DNA of 64,000 bases from Actinophytocola gossypii (GTDB taxonomy: Bacteria > Actinomycetota > Actinomycetes > Mycobacteriales > Pseudonocardiaceae), in the NCBI RefSeq assembly GCF_025165815.1, contig NZ_JAFFZE010000018.1:23179-87178 (forward strand). The letters are read 5' to 3'. A program made the translations under genes and the position numbers. The notes under the pieces are model-generated. The model saw nothing but the letters and a program-made list of their open reading frames with translations, did no database searches and had not been told where the DNA came from. Each line of letters begins with the position of its first letter. Positions within the stretch are counted from its first letter, which is position 1. Of the stretch, positions 18,202 through 25,862 are shown in pieces.

Positions 18202-18229
18202 GTGGTTCATTACTTCACTAATGAACCAC
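18202..18229. promoter_or_regulatory. Perfect 28-bp operator of the GntR-ABC operon
   Basis: Arms GTGGTTCATTA and TAATGAACCAC, perfect over 11 bp each with a 6-bp spacer (cttcac). It lies just upstream of the GntR start and likely overlaps the core promoter. YtrA-type regulators bind long palindromes upstream of their own gene. Confidence 0.85.
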
Positions 18230-18270
18230 AGGGCTAGGGTGGACGTCAAGCCGAGGTTGGGGGCTAGCAG

Positions 18271-18282
18271 GAAAGCGCTTTC
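18271..18282. promoter_or_regulatory. LacI-type operator GAAAGCGCTTTC
   Basis: Perfect 12-bp palindrome centred on CpG, the form typical of LacI/GalR family sites. It lies 53-64 bp upstream of the TAT-exported sugar isomerase-like gene. No LacI regulator is encoded in the window, so the cognate protein must lie elsewhere. Confidence 0.6.
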
Positions 18283-18334
18283 TCAGGTACTTTCCGAGAT
18301 GTTGGAGCCCCCGGCCAGCAATGGAGCGCACCTG

Positions 18335-19198
18335 ATGGGCCAGACGAGACGAGAGATCCTGCACCTCCTCGGCGGCGCGACACTCGCCACCACCGCGGCC
18401 GCCGGCCTCGCCGGCAGCGCGGCCGCCACCCCGGGTCACGGCAACCGGGGCCGCATCCCCGACCGCGGCATCGGCATGCACCTCTACACCGTCCGCGACC
18501 TGCTGGCGGACGACCCGCTCGGCACCCTCATGGCGATGAGCCGGATCGGCTACGAGTGCGTCGGGGTAAGCGCGTTCCCCCGCCCGGCCGACGAGATCAG
18601 GGACATGTGCCGCGAGGCCCGGCTGAACCCGGTCATCCTGCACGTCGGTCACGGCGACCTGGTGAACAACCTGGAGGCCAAGCTCGCCGACGCGAAGACC
18701 ATCGGCGTGCGCTGGGTGGTGCTCTCGTCGTTCCCCGGCGACATGTACACCGTCGAGGGCATGGAACTCGGCGCACGGCAGCTCACCGAGGCCGGCCGGG
18801 CCGCCCGCGAGCTGGGCCTCGGCGGCGTGCTGCATCACAACCACGGCACGGAGTTCGACGTCATCGGCGGCAAGCAGCTGTACGAGATCCTGCTGCACGA
18901 GAGCGACCCGCGCTGCGTCGGCTTCGAACTCGACCTCGGCTGGGCCCACCGCGCAGGCGTGGACAGCCGGTGGATCTTCGCCGACCACCCGGACCGCTTC
19001 CCGGTGCTGCACGTCAAGGACCACGACGGCGCGGGCGGCTGGGCCGACGTCGGTCACGGCGTCGTCGACTTCCCGCACATCTTCGAGAAGGCGGGTGTCG
19101 CCGGCGTGCGCTACTGGCTGGTGGAGCGCGACGACCAGCCGGCGCCGCTGGACACCGCACGCAACAGCTTCGAGTACCTGGACAACGTGCGGTGGTGA
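18335..19198 (+). CDS. TAT-exported sugar phosphate isomerase/epimerase-like TIM-barrel protein
   Basis: Xylose-isomerase-like TIM barrel (IolE/AP_endonuc_2 family) of 287 residues with an N-terminal twin-arginine signal (MGQTRREILHLLGGATLATTAAAGLAGSAAA). Barrel features include GIGMHLYTVRDLL, a His/Glu-rich metal site (VLHHNHGTEF, GFELDLGWAHRAG) and HVKDHDG. Exported members of this family are predicted to act on sugars or inositols outside the membrane. The ATG at 18335 places the RR motif at the proper distance from the start. The upstream LacI-type palindrome supports a carbohydrate role. Confidence 0.85.
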   Translation: MGQTRREILHLLGGATLATTAAAGLAGSAAATPGHGNRGRIPDRGIGMHLYTVRDLLADDPLGTLMAMSRIGYECVGVSAFPRPADEIRDMCREARLNPVILHVGHGDLVNNLEAKLADAKTIGVRWVVLSSFPGDMYTVEGMELGARQLTEAGRAARELGLGGVLHHNHGTEFDVIGGKQLYEILLHESDPRCVGFELDLGWAHRAGVDSRWIFADHPDRFPVLHVKDHDGAGGWADVGHGVVDFPHIFEKAGVAGVRYWLVERDDQPAPLDTARNSFEYLDNVRW

Positions 19199-19214
19199 GG
19201 GCTAGGCAGGAGGG

Positions 19215-20624
19215 ATGACACAGACTCCCTCCCGCCGAACCTTCCTCACCGCCTCCGTCGCGGCCGGCGGCGTGACCCTGGTCGGAGCGCCCGGGACCGC
19301 GACCGGCGAGCCAGGGCACGGCTCCGACCGCCCGCCGCTGCCGCAGCGGCCGAGCCGGGAGCTGCTGGACATCCTGCGCGAGCTGGACCGCCGCCGGATC
19401 GAGGCGTCGGTGCGCTCGCTGGTGTCCTTCGGCACCCGGCACACTCTGTCCACACAGGACGATCCGAAACGCGGCATCGGCGCCGCCCGCGACTGGATCC
19501 TCGCCGAGCTGTCCCGGTACGCGGAGGCCTCGGACGGCCGGATGACCGTCGAGCCGCAGTCGTATGTCCAGGAGCCGGACGGCGGACGGATCCCGGTGCC
19601 CACCAGGATCACCAACGTGGTCGCCACCCTGCGCGGGTCGACCTCGCCGGAGCGGGTGTACGTGGTGTCCGGGCACTACGACTCGCGGATCAGCGACGTC
19701 ATGAACGCCACGGACGACTCGCCGGGCGCCGACGACGACGCGTCCGGCGTGGCGATCGTGATGGAGCTGGCCAGGGTCATGGCCCGCCGCGAGCCGGCGG
19801 CGACGATCGTGTTCGCCGCCGTCGCCGGTGAGGAACAGGGCCTCTACGGCGCCCGGTACATGGCCGTCCGGTACCGGGAGGCCGGGGTGGACGTGCAGGG
19901 CATGTTCACCAACGACATCGTCGGCAGCAGCACCGCCGACGACGGCACCCGCGACCCGCGCACGGTCCGGCTGTTCGCCGAGGGCGTGCCGACCGACGAG
20001 ACCGAGGAGGAGGCCGCGGTCCGCCGTTCGGTCGGTGGCGAGAACGACTCACCGTCCCGGCAGCTCGCCCGCTTCGTGCGGACGGTGGCCGACAACCGCG
20101 CCACCGGCATGGACGTGCGGGTGATCTACCGCCGCGACCGCTACCTGCGCGGCGGCGACCACATCGGTTTCCTGGAGCAGGGTTACCCGGCGGCCCGGTT
20201 CACCGAGCCGCACGAGGACTACGCGCACCAGCACCAGGACGTACGGGTCGAGGACGGCAAGCAGTACGGCGACCTGATCGAGTTCTGCGACTTCGGGTAC
20301 ATGCACCGCGTGGCCAAGGTGAACGCGGCCACCCTGTGGACCCTGGCCAACGCGCCCGGCACCCCGAAGGGCACCCATGTGCGCACCGACAACCTCACCA
20401 ACGACACCGTGCTGGTGTGGGAGCGCGGCACCGAGCCGGACCTGGCCGGGTACGAGGTCGTCTGGCGGGAGACCACCGATCCGGAGTGGACCCACGTGAT
20501 CCCGGTCGGCGACGTGACCGAGACGACGGTGGACATGTCGAAGGACAACGTGTTCTTCGGCGTGCGGGCGGTCGACCAGGCAGGCCGCCGCGGCCCGGTC
20601 GCCTACCCGACACCGTTGCGTTGA
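19215..20624 (+). CDS. TAT-exported M28 family zinc aminopeptidase
   Basis: Secreted metallopeptidase of 469 residues. A twin-arginine signal ([21 protein letters not shown]) precedes an M28 catalytic domain: SGHYDSR (Zn His), [10 protein letters not shown] (bridging Asp), [12 protein letters not shown] (catalytic and Zn Glu), FTNDIVG and [14 protein letters not shown] (late Zn His). The last about 90 residues ([31 protein letters not shown]) form a fibronectin type III-like domain. It follows the isomerase-like gene by 16 bp and may be co-transcribed with it. Confidence 0.92.
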   Translation: MTQTPSRRTFLTASVAAGGVTLVGAPGTATGEPGHGSDRPPLPQRPSRELLDILRELDRRRIEASVRSLVSFGTRHTLSTQDDPKRGIGAARDWILAELSRYAEASDGRMTVEPQSYVQEPDGGRIPVPTRITNVVATLRGSTSPERVYVVSGHYDSRISDVMNATDDSPGADDDASGVAIVMELARVMARREPAATIVFAAVAGEEQGLYGARYMAVRYREAGVDVQGMFTNDIVGSSTADDGTRDPRTVRLFAEGVPTDETEEEAAVRRSVGGENDSPSRQLARFVRTVADNRATGMDVRVIYRRDRYLRGGDHIGFLEQGYPAARFTEPHEDYAHQHQDVRVEDGKQYGDLIEFCDFGYMHRVAKVNAATLWTLANAPGTPKGTHVRTDNLTNDTVLVWERGTEPDLAGYEVVWRETTDPEWTHVIPVGDVTETTVDMSKDNVFFGVRAVDQAGRRGPVAYPTPLR

Positions 20625-20644
20625 CCACGAGGTAGTGCCGGGCG

Positions 20645-20672
20645 CCGGGCGTTCAGCCGGCTGAACGCCCGG
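20645..20672. terminator. Bidirectional hairpin between M28 peptidase and the XRE-like gene
   Basis: Perfect 14-bp arms CCGGGCGTTCAGCC/GGCTGAACGCCCGG with no spacer, lying 20 bp past the peptidase stop and overlapping the last codons of the convergent gene. No U-tract follows, which is common for actinomycete terminators. Confidence 0.7.
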
Positions 20673-21024
20673 TACCGACCAAGACGTCGACATCGTGGTC
20701 GTCGAAGTTCGCGACCAGCCTGAGACGCCCGCCCAGGGCTGTGACGTAGCGGGTCAGCGTGTCGACCTCCAACTGCCCGACGTCACCGCTCTCGAGCTTG
20801 CTTACCCGAAGCTGACCGAGTCGGAAGCTGAGGACGTACGCCTGCGTCCGAGTGCGTGCGTCGGCGCGAGCGCGTTCCAGGTCGCGACCCGTAACCTCGT
20901 CGTACCGAGCCTTCTGGCGTCCTACCAGGAACGTCGCATCGCTCAGCCGGCCTCTTCGTGTTGTGGCAGGCGGACCCTCGACGCGGTCGACCATAGCGCG
21001 CCCGAGCATGGGGCCTCGTTTCAC
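20653..21024 (-). pseudogene. XRE-like antitoxin fused to a HigB-like toxin fragment (probable toxin-antitoxin remnant)
   Basis: The frame is open for 123 residues from a GTG at 21024, and the reading frame continues upstream to about 21095 without a start I trust. The upstream part (QPIEQAIDLLVKRGPMLGRAMVDRVEG) looks like the N-terminal segment of a HigB/RelE-like toxin, where an interface helix leads into RGPxLGRPxVDRVKG. The downstream part (RTRTQAYVLSFRLGQLRVSKLESGDVGQLEVDTLTRYVTALGGRLRLVANFDD) is an XRE antitoxin C-terminus, with one residue fewer between TQAxV and VSKLESGD than usual. The simplest reading is that a deletion joined toxin 5' end to antitoxin 3' end. It could instead be a functional small regulator. 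Confidence 0.5.
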
Positions 21025-21100
21025 GAGCAGGTCAATGGCCTGTTCGATCGGTTGTACATCGATGGCAATTCCGCGCAGGAGGACGCGATCGGGTGATGTG

Positions 21101-21565
21101 CTAGTCGCGGTCCTCGCGTTCCGACTCGATGATCATGGGGGTGCCGGGACGGGGGGCTCGGTCCGGGTACACGACCTCGGAGTCGACCACGATGACCGGG
21201 CTGTGCTGGCGCTGACGTTCCGCCGCGCGGCGCAGGACGCGGCGGCGGACCACCGCGCGCGTCGGCGGGAACAGCAGCAGCAACGCGAGCACGTCGCTCA
21301 CGAAGCCGGGGAACAGCACCAGCGCCGCGGCCACCCCGACGAGCATCCCGTCGACCATCTCCGGGGACGGGTCTCGCCGGCTGCGCAGCGCCTCGTTGAA
21401 GGACGTCAGCGTGCGCGTGCCCTGCCGGCGCAGCATCGCCACGCCCACGACGGACACGGCGACCAGCAGCACGATCGTGGTCAGCAGACCGATCGTCTGC
21501 CCGATGGCCACGACCACCGCGATCTCGGCCACGAACACCAGCAGCAGGAACACGAACACAGGCAT
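21101..21565 (-). CDS. FxsA family membrane protein
   Basis: Cytoplasmic membrane protein of 154 residues. The FxsA domain shows two N-terminal helices (FVFLLLVFVAEIAVVVAIGQTIGLLTTIVLLVAVSVVGVAMLRRQG), the segment SPEMVDGMLVGVAAALVLFPGFVSDVLALLLLFPPTR and a basic-to-acidic cytosolic tail. E. coli FxsA counters phage T7 F exclusion; its role in actinobacteria is unknown. Monocistronic by position. Confidence 0.9.
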   Translation of the reverse strand: MPVFVFLLLVFVAEIAVVVAIGQTIGLLTTIVLLVAVSVVGVAMLRRQGTRTLTSFNEALRSRRDPSPEMVDGMLVGVAAALVLFPGFVSDVLALLLLFPPTRAVVRRRVLRRAAERQRQHSPVIVVDSEVVYPDRAPRPGTPMIIESEREDRD

Positions 21566-21605
21566 ACCCGTACAACGTCCGAACGGCCCGAAACACTCCC
21601 GGCGA

Positions 21606-22202
21606 TCACGGCCGTGCGTACACGCAGCCCTCGACGTCGGCCGGCACGGTGTGCGCGTCGGGCAGATCGACCGGCTCGCACCACAGATAGTGCAGGCCGA
21701 GGCGTTGCGTGCCCAGCGGCCCGGCGGTCACCGCGAAGCCGTTGCCGAACGCCCAGTCCGGGTTCTCGGCCAGCTCGCCGGACTCCAGGCCGCGCAGCCA
21801 GAACTCCTGCAGCGCCCGCTGCTGACCCGGCTCGAACAGCACCAGCCCGAGCCGGTCGTGGGGCTCGATGCCACACGTCGCCCACTCCGCCACGAACGGC
21901 CCGTACCACTCGACCCGCGTCGGGCCGAGGTAGTCGGCCAGCTCCGCCGCGTCGGCCTCGGCCGGGTCGGCGCACTCGCCGGTGACCTCGCGCACCCAGG
22001 CCGTCAGCTCGTCCATCGACTCGACCGGCTGGCCGAGGGCGGGCGCCCCGACCTTGCCGGCCGGGATGAGCTGGGGATCGTTGTTCGGGGCGCGGTGGTG
22101 GCCGTGGCCTCCGACCTGGTCGCCCTGGTCGCCCGGGTCGTCGGAAGCCGAGCACCCGGCCAGCAGCAACGCGCAGGCCAGCGCGCGGACGATGCGCCAC
22201 AT
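21606..22202 (-). CDS. Hypothetical lipoprotein under a CebR-type operator
   Basis: Exported lipoprotein of 198 residues. The signal peptide MWRIVRALACALLLAGC ends in a lipobox (LLAGC) with Cys17 as the lipidation site. A Gly/Asp/His-rich linker and a globular domain with three or four Cys follow (VREVTGECADP, ATCGIEPHD, LWCEPVD, VEGCVYARP), suggesting disulfides. I do not recognise the family. GGAGAGACC precedes the ATG at 22202. The perfect TGGGAGCGCTCCCA palindrome 30-43 bp upstream implies control by CebR, the cello-oligosaccharide repressor, hinting at a role in plant-polymer response. Confidence 0.75.
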   Translation of the reverse strand: MWRIVRALACALLLAGCSASDDPGDQGDQVGGHGHHRAPNNDPQLIPAGKVGAPALGQPVESMDELTAWVREVTGECADPAEADAAELADYLGPTRVEWYGPFVAEWATCGIEPHDRLGLVLFEPGQQRALQEFWLRGLESGELAENPDWAFGNGFAVTAGPLGTQRLGLHYLWCEPVDLPDAHTVPADVEGCVYARP

Positions 22203-22229
22203 GGTCTCTCCTTCGCCGAAGGACGAGCA

Positions 22230-22247
22230 TTTGGGAGCGCTCCCAAA
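22230..22247. promoter_or_regulatory. CebR-type operator
   Basis: Perfect 18-bp palindrome TTTGGGAGCGCTCCCAAA containing the exact 14-bp CebR consensus TGGGAGCGCTCCCA. It lies 28-45 bp upstream of the lipoprotein start. In Streptomyces, CebR represses cellulose and cello-oligosaccharide genes until cellobiose or cellotriose is present. Confidence 0.82.
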
Positions 22248-22287
22248 CATGGGTAGCACCCGCCTCGCCGCCCTGTCAAAGGAACCG

Positions 22288-23004
22288 TCAGCGGCCGAGC
22301 ACCAGGTAGGCGAAGCCGAGCACGCCGCGGTACGCCGTGAGGTACACCCGCTCGCGGCTGTCGATCCACTCCCTGACCTCACCCGCGCGCGGGTCGTCCT
22401 GGTTGGCCATCAGCCACTCCTGCTGCCCGGCCCGGTGCCGCGACTCGAAGTCGTCCCACTCGAGTTGGCTGGCGGTGCTCAGGTGCAGCACCCGCCATCC
22501 GGTGGCGTTCGCGGTCGTGACCAGGTCGGGCAGGGACAGGAACTCGTTGCCGAACAGGTCCAGCGCGCCCGGGGTCGGCGGCGCGGGCCAGCACCCGTCA
22601 CCGATCAGGACCCGGCCGGACGGGACGACGTCGGCGAGCGCGGTCAGCATGTTGCGGGTGCCACCCAGCGTGTGCGCGGCGCCGATGCAGATCGCCCGGT
22701 CCGCGGTGCCGCGGAAGGACTCCGCCTTCTCCTCGACGAACTCGACCCGGTCCGCCAGCCCGCGTTCGCGGGCCGCTCGCCGCGCGCGGTCCAGCGCCGC
22801 CGGGTCGGAGTCCACCCCGACGGCCCGGTTGTAGGTCTTCGCGACCGCCCGGAGCATCAGCTCGCCCCAGCCGCAGCCGAGGTCGACGAGGCTGGTGTCC
22901 GCGGTGAGGGCCAGCCGCTCCAGCAGCAGGTCGGCGTGGTCCTCGGCCAGCGGGGTGTTCCATCGCAGGCGCGCGTACCGCGCGGCGGCGAGCGTGTCCG
23001 TCAC
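22288..23004 (-). CDS. SAM-dependent class I methyltransferase
   Basis: Rossmann methyltransferase of 238 residues. Motif I is VDLGCGWGELML, the acidic motif II is AVGVDSDPAALDRAR, and RAICIGAAHTLGG corresponds to motif IV. The C-terminal region (WDDFESRHRAGQQEWL) resembles small-molecule methyltransferases rather than nucleic-acid enzymes. It overlaps the upstream GNAT gene by four bases, so the pair is translationally coupled and probably modifies a common substrate or confers a common resistance; neither is identified. Confidence 0.85.
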   Translation of the reverse strand: MTDTLAAARYARLRWNTPLAEDHADLLLERLALTADTSLVDLGCGWGELMLRAVAKTYNRAVGVDSDPAALDRARRAARERGLADRVEFVEEKAESFRGTADRAICIGAAHTLGGTRNMLTALADVVPSGRVLIGDGCWPAPPTPGALDLFGNEFLSLPDLVTTANATGWRVLHLSTASQLEWDDFESRHRAGQQEWLMANQDDPRAGEVREWIDSRERVYLTAYRGVLGFAYLVLGR

Positions 23005-23909
23005 TTCAGGTAGACCCTTTCCTGGCTGATGGGGTAGCCGGCGCGCGCGAACGTCGCCGCCATCGGGGTGTTCGTGGTGTCGGTTTCCGCGGTGATCTCC
23101 TCGGCGCCCTCCGATACGAGCAGGTGGGTGGCCGCGACCAGCAGGTCGTAGGCGTACCCGTGGCCGCGTTGCTCGGGCACCACGCCCACGAGGCCGATGA
23201 CGGGACCACCGTAGTTGCGACCCGGGACGGTCAACCCGACCAGGTCACCGTCGGGGGTGTGGGCCAGCCGCCACCAGTGCCGGGGCGAGGGCATCCAGTG
23301 TAGGAACTCGAGTTCGTCACGGGCGGCGGCGTCCGCTCCGCCCTCGGCGCGGGCCCGGCGCTGGTGCGCGTCGAGCGAGCCGTGCACGATCCGGCGGAGC
23401 ACGTCGAGGATGACCTCGTCGTCGGGCTCGGCCGTGAACCGGAGCCGGTCCGGCCGGTCGGGCAGCCCATCGGTGGGGGTCCAGGTGTACCGGAGCCGCT
23501 CGACGAACGGCTGCAGGCCGGCTCGTTCGGCGACCGCGATCCTGGCCTCGCCGGCGGCGCGAACGGCCGGGTCGTCCCGCCAGCGCGGCGGCAGGATCAG
23601 GCAGTACTCGGCGTCGACGCCGGCGGCCCGCAGGATCTCGACGGCGGCGTCCTCCTCGCCGGGCGCGAAGTCGAGCCAGTCGAGCGCGAGCGGTGCCGGG
23701 TCGTCAGGCCCCGCCCACCAGGCGGCGCGCGCGACGACCCGGTCGCCGCGCTGGGCGATCCAGGTCCACCCGAGGCGGTACTGGTTGCGTTCGAGCGTGG
23801 TGCGGTAGTCGCGCCCGAGCGTCTGCACGCCGACGAGCGGTGGCACGTGGAGCTGGTGGAAGAGGTGTTCCTCGCCCGCGTGGAGCGGACGCACGACCAG
23901 ATCGGTCAT
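23001..23909 (-). CDS. GNAT family N-acetyltransferase
   Basis: Predicted acetyltransferase of 302 residues, longer than a single GNAT domain. The N-terminal about 160 residues form a degenerate GNAT-like fold and the C-terminal half holds the acetyl-CoA loop (GLVGVVPEQRGHGYAYDLLVAATHLLV, motif A Q-R-G-x-G-Y) and ETDTTNTPMAATFARAGY. The ATG at 23909 was chosen because the longer frame upstream crosses a separate small leader ORF. Substrate unknown. Confidence 0.85.
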   Translation of the reverse strand: MTDLVVRPLHAGEEHLFHQLHVPPLVGVQTLGRDYRTTLERNQYRLGWTWIAQRGDRVVARAAWWAGPDDPAPLALDWLDFAPGEEDAAVEILRAAGVDAEYCLILPPRWRDDPAVRAAGEARIAVAERAGLQPFVERLRYTWTPTDGLPDRPDRLRFTAEPDDEVILDVLRRIVHGSLDAHQRRARAEGGADAAARDELEFLHWMPSPRHWWRLAHTPDGDLVGLTVPGRNYGGPVIGLVGVVPEQRGHGYAYDLLVAATHLLVSEGAEEITAETDTTNTPMAATFARAGYPISQERVYLK

Positions 23910-23941
23910 CAGGTGTTTCCTTCGGGGTTCGAGGTGCTCCC

Positions 23942-24001
23942 TCAACCCCGCCGAAACGCCACGAGGGCGGGGCGGGAGCACATGATCGACGTGACGAACA
24001 T
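23942..24001 (-). CDS. Possible leader peptide upstream of the GNAT/methyltransferase operon
   Basis: A 19-residue ORF reading MFVTSIMCSRPALVAFRRG, preceded by a strong ribosome site (GAGGAGG, 7 nt spacing). It ends 32 bp before the GNAT start. Within it, CCCCGCC pairs with GGCGGGG 14 nt later, so translation through the ORF would compete with a hairpin. This fits a translated leader controlling the operon, with one Cys codon and an Arg-Arg pair as candidate stall points. Codon statistics cannot support such a short ORF; the ribosome site is the main evidence. Confidence 0.45.
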   Translation of the reverse strand: MFVTSIMCSRPALVAFRRG

Positions 24002-24270
24002 GTCCGCACCTCCTCTCCGCGTCAGTGGCGTACGGGGACTCAACCACCCTGACCGGCACCCGTCCACCGAATTACCCGGCTCGGTGAACCTGCGTCCACC
24101 CATCCGTGTTCGTCCCCCGGGTTCGGTCACCGTGTGAACCCTGGCCCACAACGTCCGGGTGAGTCCCCGCGCCCGGGCGCAACACATTCCGTAACCGCAT
24201 CCCCCGCAATGCCCCCGAATCCCGATCCCGCGCGGTTTTTCTGTCGGACCCCCATGGCACCGTCGTGATC
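24002..24270. other. Intergenic region without a recognised gene
   Basis: Together with the stretch from 23910 this is about 360 bp between the GNAT gene and the small ORF at 24271, holding only the possible leader peptide. Frames here are open only because of high GC and show no family motif. Confidence 0.5.
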
Positions 24271-24528
24271 ATGACGAATGACAGCGAGCGGCAGCCTGAC
24301 CTCGACCGACCCGTCGACCTGGTGAGCCAGCGAACCCAACGCGGCCTCGAGCTTCTCCGCGAACGAAAAGCGGCCCGGGCGGTCGTACGAGCCGAGTTCC
24401 AGATCCGCCGTGAACACGGACTGAGAGCACGCCACAAAGCGAAACTCGCCCACTTCGCCGCGCAACGTGCGTCCACCCCCGACAAGGAGACCCCGACGAC
24501 GGAGAGACCTGACACAAGAGCAGCCTGA
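24271..24528 (+). CDS. Small hypothetical protein
   Basis: An ORF of 85 residues (MTNDSERQPDLDRPVDLVSQRTQRGLELLRERKAARAVVRAEF...), highly charged with a predicted long basic helix and a disordered acidic/Thr-rich tail. The G/C bias at third positions is moderate, lower than in neighbouring genes, and no convincing ribosome site precedes the ATG. It resembles no family I know. It could be a spurious frame; the opposite strand is also open here. Confidence 0.35.
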   Translation: MTNDSERQPDLDRPVDLVSQRTQRGLELLRERKAARAVVRAEFQIRREHGLRARHKAKLAHFAAQRASTPDKETPTTERPDTRAA

Positions 24529-24714
24529 CTCCAAGCTCGACGGGCGTCGGGACCGTGCCCCCTCGCACGGCCCCGACCACCCGCCGATCACCGGTTCCGC
24601 GTGCCCGGGGCAACAACACACGCGCCGCGACTGCCGGTCGCACGGTTCGACGTTCAGGATCTGGCCAGTTCGGCCGGTCACGTGTGTCGGGCGTCCAGGA
24701 CCAGCCCAGTCCTT

Positions 24715-24919
24715 GCCGGTCGCGTGGGGCCGGTGTTCCGGACTTGGCCATCCCCGCCGGTCGCGTGGGGCCGGTGTTCCGGACTTGGCCATCCGTGCCG
24801 GTCGCGCGGCTCGGGTGTTCCGGAGCTGGCCATCCGTGCCGGTCGCGCGGCTCGGGTGTTCCGGAGCTGGCCATCCGTGCCGGTCACGTGGCTCGGGTGT
24901 TCCGGAGCTGGCCATCCGT
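24715..24919. repeat. Five head-to-tail 41-bp tandem repeats
   Basis: Units start at 24715, 24756, 24797, 24838 and 24879, each beginning GCCGGTCGCG (or GCCGGTCACG) and ending TGGCCATCC plus two or three bases. Units 3-5 differ from each other by one or two bases; units 1-2 form a second subtype (TGGGGCCGGT in place of CGGCTCGGGT). A decayed unit precedes at about 24673-24714 and a partial unit follows to about 24950. The period is not a multiple of three, so it does not encode a regular peptide repeat. Confidence 0.9.
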
Positions 24920-24950
24920 GCCGGTCGCGCGGCTCGGGTGGCTCGGGTGG

Positions 24951-25796
24951 CTAGGACCTGGCCAGTTCGGCCCAGCGTTGTTGGGCCGGGTGGCGCCAGT
25001 GCTGGTGCTTGTCGTTGAACAGGGCGGTTGCCGTGGCGCCGGTCCAGTTCGGGGGCAGGAGGTCGGTCGGCAGTTGCGGGTCGAGGAACGGGAAACGGCG
25101 CCACTCGTGCACCAGCAGGGTTTGGGCTCGCAGGATCCCGTCGGGGGTGTCCGGGTCCAACGCGGTGAACTCGTCGATGAACGCCGTGTACCGCTCCGCC
25201 ACGTCCGTCAGGTTCCACGCGCTCGCGACCATGTCGCGCTCCCGGCCGAGTGCGCCGTAGTTCGCCAGGAACGACATCGCCTGTGACGACAGGTCGAGTT
25301 CGTCGAGGATGGTCTTTGCCTCGGCCTCCGCGGTCGCGTGCGGGGTGATCCACACGCCGGGGGTCGGGCTGCCGAAGCCTGCCCAGCTCAGCCGCGTGCG
25401 CAGCTTGTGCCGCAGGTCGCGCATCGCCTCGGGGACCGAGACCAGGAGGACCAGCCAGCGGCCGTCCCAGTGCCGGTCGCCGCTGCCGAAGCCGTAGATG
25501 CGGTCGGCGCCCTCGACCAGCAGCCTTCGGCCCGGCGGGGACAGGCGCCACCGCACCCGGCGGCCGATCCGGTCGGAGCTCAGCCAGCCCTCCGCCGCGG
25601 ACCTGGCCAGCGCCTGCCTGGCCGCCTTCTCCTCGACGTCGAACAGCGCCAGCGCGTCGACGAGCGTCGACGTCCAGACCGGCTCGCCCGCCGGCAGCAC
25701 GTACTCGCCCAGCAGCGTCATCAGCAGCGACCGCGCGCTTCCGCCACTGACCTCCCGCCGTCGGCTGACCACCGGACGTGGGCCGACCGTGCCCAT
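24951..25796 (-). CDS. PaaX family transcriptional regulator
   Basis: Repressor of 281 residues with the PaaX three-part layout: N-terminal winged helix (SARSLLMTLLGEYVLPAGEPVWTSTLVDALALFDVEEKAARQALARSAAEGWL), a central Cas2-like fold (DGRWLVLLVSVPEAMRDLRHKLRTRLSWAGFGSPTPGVWITPH) and a C-terminal helical domain (LVHEWRRFPFLDPQLPTDLLPPNW). In E. coli, PaaX represses phenylacetate degradation and responds to phenylacetyl-CoA. No paa genes are adjacent, so its target here is unknown. The ATG at 25796 starts the family-typical length. Confidence 0.9.
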   Translation of the reverse strand: MGTVGPRPVVSRRREVSGGSARSLLMTLLGEYVLPAGEPVWTSTLVDALALFDVEEKAARQALARSAAEGWLSSDRIGRRVRWRLSPPGRRLLVEGADRIYGFGSGDRHWDGRWLVLLVSVPEAMRDLRHKLRTRLSWAGFGSPTPGVWITPHATAEAEAKTILDELDLSSQAMSFLANYGALGRERDMVASAWNLTDVAERYTAFIDEFTALDPDTPDGILRAQTLLVHEWRRFPFLDPQLPTDLLPPNWTGATATALFNDKHQHWRHPAQQRWAELARS

Positions 25797-25862
25797 GAAA
25801 ACTCCCCAGTTCGGTTTCGGCGTACGAGGTTCAACGGCCCATCGGGCCAAAAGGTGCGGTGG

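Noticed and set aside
24673..24950. CRISPR array
   Set aside because: The units are head-to-tail with no spacers between them and vary at the same few positions, so this is a simple tandem repeat; no cas genes are present.
24127..25551. A 474-codon minus-strand protein across the repeat region
   Set aside because: It runs through the 41-bp repeats and the paaX gene in a wrong frame; the repeat period is not a multiple of three.
25836..25848. GGCCC-atc-GGGCC hairpin between ogt and paaX as a terminator
   Set aside because: The stem is five base pairs and is followed by no U-tract in the direction of ogt transcription.
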